64,000 nucleotides of DNA from NCBI GenBank assembly GCA_018902385.1, contig JABSSW010000058.1, positions 124,001-188,000 of the forward strand, in the 5' to 3' direction. The position numbers were made by a program, and so were the translations under genes. The stretch is from Physcia stellaris. Taxonomy: Eukaryota; Ascomycota; Lecanoromycetes; Caliciales; Physciaceae. The notes beneath the pieces were generated by a model. The model ran no database searches. It was not told the origin of the DNA and worked only from the letters and a program-made list of their open reading frames with translations. Shown piece by piece: positions 57,121 to 64,000 of this stretch (position 1 is the first letter of the stretch; each line of letters opens with the position of its first letter).

Positions 57121-58043
57121 ATGTCATACCGACCCCCGCACCACCATATCAGATGCCGGGATCCTATCCTCCTCCTCCCTCAACCCAATATCCGCCATCC
57201 TACGCTGTCCCCCCTCAGCAACCGATGGGCTACCCACCACCCCAACCCCAATACCAACAACCAATTCCCTATCCCTCGTACCCACAAACATCCCCCTACC
57301 CGTACCCTGCCCACTTCCAGCCTCCCCACCCCATACAGCAGCCCATTCCCCTACAGCAACCAATCCCCACAACCCGCTCCCTAACCGTCCAATCCACCCC
57401 GCACTCACCTCCCCAAATCCTCATCACCGACACCCTCACTTCAGTACCGCTCTACACACTCACCTTCCCCAAGCGCGAGCATCTGAGCTCCACGCCCCAC
57501 ATTTCGGTCGCCGGTCCCTCAGGGCAGCAGATCGGGACTATACGCTTCCACTCCATGAGCGACGATGTCGATCTCGTGCTCCATGGCCAGGCAACCAAAT
57601 TGAAGGCCGGTAGCCTTAGTTCGAGCCACGAGATGGTCAGCGGCGTGCCCGGGGCCGGGAAGTGGAAGTGGAAGAAAGGGGAGTGTAGGGATGGGAAGGG
57701 GGAGGTGGTGGCCAAGTTTAAGGTGGAGAAGTGGAAGAAGAAGAAAAAGGTGAGTGGTTTGTGAGTTATTCTCTCTCTCTTTTCCTTTGGAGCGAAAAGT
57801 CGCTGGATGGCGGGAGAGGAAGGGAAAGGAAAGGAAAGGAAAGGAAAGGTGTGCTGACGATTTGGCGTGTAGGAAGGGAAATTCGAGCTGAGTCCCAGTA
57901 TTGCTGCTGGGGGCCTGGCGATGGATGAGATCGTTGTTAGTGGGATTGCCAAGGTGGAGCAGAAGTTTAGAGACACTGGTGCTGCGGAGGGAGTGGAGGC
58001 GGGGTTTGAAGTGGCTTCTGTTATTACTGGTGCTGGGTCTTGA
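57121..58043 (+). CDS. Proline-rich hypothetical protein with C-terminal beta domain, with a likely one-base deletion near the start
   Basis: Two exons with the splice at 57749/57873. Reading from the ATG at 57153 gives 255 residues beginning MPGSYPPPPSTQYPPSY. The better start is the ATG at 57121 (MSYRPP), which is out of frame unless one C is added to the run of five at 57133-57137; then the protein starts MSYRPPAPPYQMPGSYPP and has 266 residues. The first 80 residues are Pro/Gln/Tyr-rich low complexity. The rest (QILITDTLTSVPLYTLTF, GTIRFHSMSDDVDLVLHGQ, KWKWKKGECRDGKGEVVAKF) alternates like a beta-barrel of the tubby-C/LURP type, though I cannot confirm it. It ends with a short helix region. 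No signal peptide. Function unknown. Confidence 0.7.
57822..57849. repeat. (GGAAA)n microsatellite in intron
   Basis: Five and a half perfect GGAAA units inside the intron of the proline-rich gene. Confidence 0.9.
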
Positions 58044-59773
58044 TTAGCATCTGGTCGGCCTTGAGAACCTTGCGTCTCGTAAGAAGGGCCATCGAGAAGA
58101 GTGCATGTAGGTGCTGGAGAATACAAGTGACGTGAACCAGCTTTCTGTCGGCGGAACACCTTGTGGGTCCTTGCTAATGCCATCGTTGTGATATTGGCGC
58201 ACGTTATGATAAAAAAGCAAGTGTATACTATAACCACTAGCTATTGCTATATCTCAAGACCCACTTTGAGTACACTACTGCGGCCCAGAGCATGGAAGCC
58301 AGCCCTCTCCTCAATCATTGGCTCGCCCCTCACAACCCTCAATGAACCAAAGACAAATTCTTCACCCTCCGCCTCTTCGTTCTTCTCTTTCCGTACCTGA
58401 CGCAGAAGCTACATACCTATTACTGGCTTTCACGGGTCTTGCTGCCTTAGAAAAAGAAGTGGCTGTGGCTCGACCCATCCAAAATGGACTTGAGACCGCT
58501 AGATACGTTGGCAGTTGCTATAAGAATAGGTACCACTCGCTCTCTCCATTGTGATGAAGGTGGTTTTTGTAAGGCGAGCAGATCGCGTGATTTCGTGCTG
58601 GACATCTGGCTTGTTCTAATGGGTTGATGGGGCTCCTTGGATCGTTTCGGCATCTTTTCGGTCAAAATTGGATACTGATGCAACAATCTGTTCTGTTGTT
58701 GGGTTGTGCAAAGCCACAAACATCCCCAATTTCAGGCAGCTTTGAAGGAAAGAGGTACGCTATAGAGTCAGAGTTCGAGATATAAAGGCACACTCTTTGA
58801 CAGTTTTGGCATGGTGGCCAAGGCTGCTCATTGATAATAATATAATGTTGGAGACTATGTAATGAAAACGCCATCCTCGTGATGATGGCCATAGGGATAG
58901 ACCTCATATACTGAGTGATTAGATGATTGGCTAGCTTGTAGCTTAGTCCAGCAGACAAGTCATAGCCAGGCCTTGGAGGCCGTCTTTTACAAGGCTGTGG
59001 TTAAAGCGGTCAAGGTTTCTAGATGAGGATGGTCTCACTCAGTCCGGAGGTTTGAATTGGGGTTGTCGAAAATAGAGAGACTGCAGAAGGTGAATGTCCG
59101 ACTATGAGGCGTACTCGTACACCTGTCTATCCATGTCAGGATGCTCAAGAAGAGTCATCTGAGGCTGACGATGAAAGTCTGCCTATATTTGTTTATACGT
59201 ACTCCGAAAAGTCAGTACACTCCTACGCTCTCCAAACCGCCATAAACCCGTTAAATCCTCCGAACTTTCGTCGATAGGTGGACACTGTGATTGATATCCA
59301 CGCGAGCCTGGTGTTCGACTTGTCCGGCATAGCTAAGTGGAAGCCTCGTGAATGCTCTGATCTTATCGTGGCTCACTTTCTTGACAATTAAGGTATCGTG
59401 ATGGCGAACGGCTGCAGGTTATCTACTCTCCTAGTTCTTTCGAGTTTCCAGAATCTGTAAGGCAAAATATATTACCGATGATGTCCTGGGTGATGGCTTG
59501 CATCAAGTACATCTGGTTTCCGCTGTCTTCTCACCTACCATCCTCTTGGCACTTCTCTGCCAAGTCCAGTGCATCATGAAATTGCCCTTTTGAATTTGGT
59601 TATCATCTTGTAATCTGAGTGACGGATAACATCATGGGAGACACTAAGTACAGCAGCCGAATTGACTCCTTAGAAGAAACTAATGTCTGGTGCAGACCGC
59701 TGCACCGCAGACGCTGGCGATACGGGACCAGGCAGGGCTTGTTACTATGTTTTTAGATCCTCGAACAAACTGA
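58044..59773. other. Gene-free interval between convergent genes
   Basis: 1.7 kb between the stops of the proline-rich gene and PNG1. Short frames only, no recognisable protein, RNA gene or repeat. Composition is ordinary. Confidence 0.45.
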
Positions 59774-61057
59774 CTACGCAATCCCGTCATTCGATGGTAC
59801 CTCCGGGTTCGAGTGCAGTAGGTTTTCCGACCTCGTGACGGTTTCAGCCCGTAAAGAGCGAGACGTCGAATCAATAAGCCTTTTGGCGATTGCTCGCGCC
59901 ATGAACATCTGTAGCTGCCTTGCCTCCTGCTGATCCTCCTTAGTTTTATCGGCCTTTTCTTGCTCACTGAGATTCTGTTGTCTCATGGTCCGAATCTCTC
60001 TTACGATGTGATCGAGGACATTCTCGGGAACTCTAGATCTAACGGCGTAACTCTCAAGATCCCGAACATATCGTCTGGTAACATCTGTAGCGCCATCAAC
60101 GGAGAAGGCGATACAGTATGAGATTTTCCTGCCCCATCCTACCGTGATGCAAGCCAGTTTCCAGAGTTGCGAACTTGGGCAAGCATATTATATACCTTCA
60201 GTGTATATTCGCGGTTGGTCCCAGGCTTGTTCGCACGAATCCACATGAATCCATCGATTTTGATGCTCAGAGAATATTTCGCTCCACGCTAAATCCTCCG
60301 AACACCACACATACCGTACCCTAGAGCCAAGGGCCCGGCACAGCAGACTAAAGCAATCTGCCCATTCACCTGCCCGACCTCTTTGGGTCTTAAGGAGCGC
60401 TAAGACATCCGAGATCCTGGGAAACCTCACATATTCGTGGCATACTATGTCCGAGCATTGGTAAAGCTCGACCTTTGCGGCTCCTTGGATTTTCTCCTCT
60501 GTAGTAGGTTGAGCAAAGCCTCGCTTAAAAGTTGGTTTCGAACATTTGTTACAGGGAGGGTTATAGACATAGGTGAAGAATTCATTGCGAAACCACCTAG
60601 AGATTGTGTTAAGTTTATTCTCACCATTATAAACAGGACTAGAGGATCATGGAATACGCTACAGCGCACCTCAACAGGGCGCGCAAGACGCAATCTTGAT
60701 ATCCCACTCTGGTCGGCTTAAGTCTAGGCTCGCGGCCTGGGCTTGTTGAAGGGAATATTGGTACTCGGCATTACTGTGGATATCTTCCAAGGGAATGACT
60801 GATACAGCTTCGTCCAGAACGGCAGAGTTCTCGTACTTCAACGGAATTTTTGATAGATCAAGTAGCTGAGTTCGAAATCTCGCTGCGGACGCCTCTAACG
60901 GTGGGCTGGGCACTTTCGGCCATAGCCTCCTACGTCGATCTGCGGGTATTTCAGACATTAGTTGTATGAATCGTTTCTGGAGTATTCTGCATTTGGCGTC
61001 ATCTAATAGGGTCGTTGACCCTTTAGTGTATGAATAGTTTGATAGGTCGCCTTTCAT
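59774..61057 (-). CDS. PNG1: Peptide:N-glycanase-like protein Png1, catalytic Cys replaced, with a one-base deletion
   Basis: Three exons on the minus strand: 61057-60670, 60596-60196 and 60138-59774. The transglutaminase-like core has the zinc CxxC pair PPCNKCSKPT and the second pair YQCSDIVC, then FPRISDVLALLKTQRGRAGEWADCF, HQNRWIHVDSCEQAWDQPRIYTEG and WGRKISYCIAFSVDGATDVTRRY. In active enzymes the motif is GRCGEW; here Ala205 stands in for the nucleophile, while His and Asp of the triad remain. Filamentous ascomycete orthologues such as Neurospora PNG1 are known to lack this cysteine, so the protein is probably not a deglycosylase. The frame breaks at 60703-60705: three C where four would give WGYQDCVLRALLRWF across the first intron. 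Corrected length is 384 residues. Confidence 0.9.
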
Positions 61058-61379
61058 GGCTCGGCTATGTACTTGTTGAATTCTTAGGAGGAGATATCGG
61101 TTGTGATAGCCATCGAGAGAAACGGTGAATGTTCAGTGGAGACTCTGATGGTATAAAGGTTGCGGAGGATCGAATCAGAGGAGACATGATTGTTGGATGT
61201 GTTGATTAATGAAACGATACCGACATGATGGATCGTAGTCGCCCTTTTGTGATCTGATCCCAGGCCTAACGTCCAAATGGATAAATTGATGAAAAGAACA
61301 TTAAAAGCCAAAGGACAAGTCGAGATGCTAGAGAAAGGAAATGCCTCCACTCCCTATTCACAAGCGATAGCTCTCATGC
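61058..61379. other. Short intergenic region PNG1 / pfkB kinase
   Basis: About 320 bp, promoter side of PNG1. Nothing recognised. Confidence 0.4.
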
Positions 61380-62579
61380 TCAAGTCAGAGCCAAATGAAC
61401 ACGATTCGCCCCTTGAACTTCGTGTACTTCCCGCAGCCGAGCATGATATGACTTCAGTCTACACAGAACTTCTTGGCCGTTCCAAGTTTCCTTTTCTGCG
61501 TCGGTGCCCCGGCTGGGAAGACCGATTTGCTCCAGTGCGAAACTTGCTGCGACGCTGCCGTAGCTCGCAGCTTCAGAAAGGCTATTGTAATTTTGCAGGC
61601 CGACCATAAAGCCCCCAAGGAATGCGTTGCCCGCACCGGTGGGGTCGATGACTTCAGGCGAGTCTGGGCCATAAAAGGCCAGAAACCAGGCAAACGCTTC
61701 TGACCTACAAGCCACCAGACAGCCGTGCTCAGCTGCCCTTACGACAACGTATCCTTGCCCGAAATGGCCCACTCCAGAGTTTAGAAAGACACTTACATAA
61801 GCCTCTAATTGGCCGGGATCCAGTTTTTTCAGGGAATCCGGTGAGAATAGCGCAGTCATCTCGAAATGGTTCGGCGAGAAGACGTCAACCAATGTGCAGG
61901 CTTCCAACATCAGCCCGCAGTTCTCAGACTTACAAGCAGCTGGGAATGGTTCCCACACGACGAGAGGTCGTTCCGTGACGCCGCACTCTTCGCGGAAAGC
62001 CATAAGCTCGGGTATCTGTCTCGTCATCTCTTCCGGGCTAGCGAGGAAATGAAAGGCTTGTGCATACACGAGGGAAGTGGACCGGAGATCGGCTGGTGAC
62101 GGCTTGAGAGGCTCTGTGATGTATTTGAAAATTTTGGCTGCAATGTACCTAAGTGACAACCAATGACGGTAGTAGGGGCTTACCAACGGCCGAACGTTGT
62201 GTCCTCGTACTCTAATAGCCCCCTAGTGGAAAGTCTGTGTGCGTCCCTTCTCATGGTTATGCTCATCTCCCAGTCACGCAGCCAATCTTCAGCAGCCTCT
62301 GAAAACTCTTTCCGGCCGTCACCAGACATCCTACTGATTTTGATTCTGTGGTATCTGCAAAAAGTCGAGCACCTAGAGTGGCTATCGTAAAAGGAGAAAG
62401 TGAGAATGAGGCGAGCGACGACAGCAGCAGCGAGTTTCCACACAGTAAGCCCCAGAGCCACCAAGAACATCAGTAAGGGTCCGCCGTCCAGGGAACCGCA
62501 ATTCATCCAATACAACCATCCCAAGTGACAAAAATGATATTGTTTGACGGGGGTCCTCTACCGGTACTCCGGTCCTCAT
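61380..62579 (-). CDS. pfkB-family carbohydrate kinase-like protein, Mak32-type, with a one-base deletion
   Basis: Three exons on the minus strand: 62579-62444, 62381-62184 and 62148-61380. The N-terminus has the fold's first strand FLSLGMVVLDEL and GGSGAYSTLGARLFA across the first intron. The middle includes EPLKPSPADL and FHFLASPEE; VVWEPFPAACKSEN and VFSPNHFEM follow. The C-terminal signature is DPTGAGNAFLGGFMVGL, where the usual catalytic Asp of GAGD is Asn. This fits the Mak32 subgroup, which in yeast affects maintenance of the M1 killer RNA; no substrate is established. The frame breaks near 62312-62313, where one extra base restores TAGKEFSEAAEDWLRDWE and a total of 367 residues. The ATG at 62579 is chosen because it closely precedes the domain; one at 62696 is possible. 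Confidence 0.85.
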
Positions 62580-63529
62580 GATTGGACTTGAGATGTGAAA
62601 GGATGTGAGCTCCTCAACTTGGGTATATAAGAAGAAGGTTTGTTTGTGAGACTTGCCGGTAAAGTATCCGGCATGTAATCGCGGCTGTGTTATCAAACGT
62701 GTGATGACTTACAATTGATGAAATGTGTTCCTGGAGTCTGATTCATACCTGGCATGGCCGATTCCGGGTGACCTTACCAGTATTCAGTCAGATACGGTAC
62801 CTCGTACATGGAAAGAACACAATGAAGCACCGTGCAAACACATGCAAACGACAAGACTGAAAATGAAATCGACTCTAGTACGCTATCTACTCATGAAACA
62901 ATGCTCTGTATTAGTGATGAATAATAGATAGTAGGAGAGGGTAATTAAAGGAGTTATGTTGCAAGGCCTCAGGCCTTCCATATGCCCCTCTGGTGCAGCA
63001 GCATACGATCTACTTGCCTTGATTCCTATGGAGGATGCCTCATGAGATAGCCTAAGTACGAATTGGAGAGTCACATGACTATGCCAAATAAGAGATTCGA
63101 TTCGAAGAAACCTTGGAAGGTAAGTTCTCGTCGCAGCAATTCGAAAAGGTCATGACTGGTCTGGTGCTTCCAAATCGCTCTCTGTCGCTTCTAGGCTCAC
63201 CATCGTAAAGCAGCTTACAGCCTTCGCTTTCTAAACAGATTTGAGCCATGTACGGTCGTGGTCAAAAGCAAAGTCTAGAACTAAGAAAACACAAGTAAAA
63301 GTGCAATTGTGAGACGAGTTTCACGGGGTTTGAAACCGAGATGCTCCTGATCTTCCTAAACACAAAGTCTTGGCGTACGCTAAGATAAGTAAGCGAGATA
63401 CTTATCTTTCAACCGAGGCGGAATGAAGGAAATCCACACTCCACAGTTAATTCCGAACCACGCCATCTTCCGGCGAGCTTTCGATCAAAGGACTACACGG
63501 TAGCTCATGTACGGAGCCTTATACTCTTG
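62580..63529. other. Divergent intergenic region pfkB kinase / ENP1
   Basis: About 950 bp holding both promoters. No supported gene. Confidence 0.45.
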
Positions 63530-64000
63530 ATGTCCTCCAGATCCAGATCCAAAAGCGCCCGACGTCATAATCCGCTTGCTGAGGATTTAGTCGCTACAGG
63601 CAACTTGCGCGTTAAGTCCAACAAGAGGAAGGCGAAGACAGAGGATGAAGAGGATCGCTTCGTGGATTCAAGATCGTCGCGCAAGATTCTAAAAATCGGC
63701 CAGAAGCTAATCGACGAAGATCAAAAGGAGAATGCCCCCATACTTCCAAACCCTGCATTCACCTTCGAATCGCGGTTTGCTACTGAAGAGCAGCCTGAGG
63801 ATGACGAATTAGCCGGAGACCAAGATGGATGGGGAGATGGGGAGGAGGAAGAGGTGATTGAAGAAGTAGTACATTATTGGGCTCATCAGGACTCTGCGAC
63901 ACATCGCTAATAACGGCTACCGATAGGAAATCGATGCAAATGACTTGGACCTCTACAACAGATTTATGCCCACACCAGACGATCCTGCAGTACATTCAAT
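63530..64000 (+). CDS. ENP1: Bystin/Enp1, ribosome biogenesis factor, partial (5' end)
   Basis: Two exons are visible, 63530-63868 and 63927 to the window end, with a 58-bp intron. The ATG at 63530 gives MSSRSRSKSARRHNPLAEDLVATG. The bystin N-terminus continues VDSRSSRKILKIGQKLIDED and NPAFTFESRF, followed by a strongly acidic stretch (GDGEEEEVIEEV). The second exon reads EIDANDLDLYNRFMPTPDDP, which is conserved. Enp1 is a nucleolar and pre-40S factor needed for 18S rRNA maturation and small-subunit export. The C-terminal bystin domain lies beyond the window. Reading through the intron would end the protein after a few non-conserved residues. Confidence 0.92.

Overview
This is a gene-rich nuclear segment from a filamentous ascomycete (Pezizomycotina). 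The evidence is short introns (mostly 45-120 bp) with GT..AG borders, tight spacing on both strands, and conserved ascomycete housekeeping proteins. I cannot name the class or species from the sequence. About 26 genes can be supported, and most exon joins close exactly in frame. I see no tRNA, rRNA or CRISPR and no biosynthetic gene cluster.

Layout. Positions 1-3050 are a repeat island: a very AT-rich old repeat with no GG or CC dinucleotide, split by a 1,986-bp non-autonomous LTR retroelement (441-2426) with 188-bp LTRs and a 5-bp target duplication. Positions 3.6-16 kb hold a small Cys-rich ORF, COMPASS subunit BRE2/ASH2, pyruvate dehydrogenase E1-beta (PDB1), an F-box-like protein and a tyrosine phosphatase with a rhodanese domain. 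Positions 16-26 kb hold proteasome ATPase RPT6, a VNX1-type vacuolar cation/H+ antiporter and an NMD5/SXM1 importin. Positions 26-29 kb hold a decayed P450 and a small membrane protein. Positions 29.5-43 kb hold COX16, EMC10, CSM3, SKI2, DID2, MZM1 and GCV2. Positions 43-48 kb are more accessory: a secreted histidine phosphatase, a small secreted protein and an aromatic amino acid decarboxylase. Positions 48-64 kb hold a DUF427 protein, NSE1, a secreted acid trehalase, zuotin, a proline-rich protein, PNG1, a MAK32-like pfkB kinase and the start of ENP1.

The genes do not form one pathway. Loose themes are mitochondrial function (PDB1, COX16, MZM1, GCV2), proteostasis and ER quality control (RPT6, ZUO1, EMC10, PNG1) and chromatin or genome maintenance (BRE2, CSM3, NSE1). 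Several pairs are divergent with short shared promoters (COX16/EMC10, DID2/MZM1, decarboxylase/DUF427).

Two observations stand out. First, the two LTRs differ at 14 of 188 sites; all are transitions and all fall at CpC or CpT, none at CpA or CpG. The older flanking repeat lacks CC/GG entirely. This points to a repeat-targeted C-to-T process with CpY preference, unlike canonical CpA-directed RIP. Second, seven otherwise intact genes each lack exactly one base, mostly in homopolymers, which looks like systematic assembly error rather than pseudogenisation.
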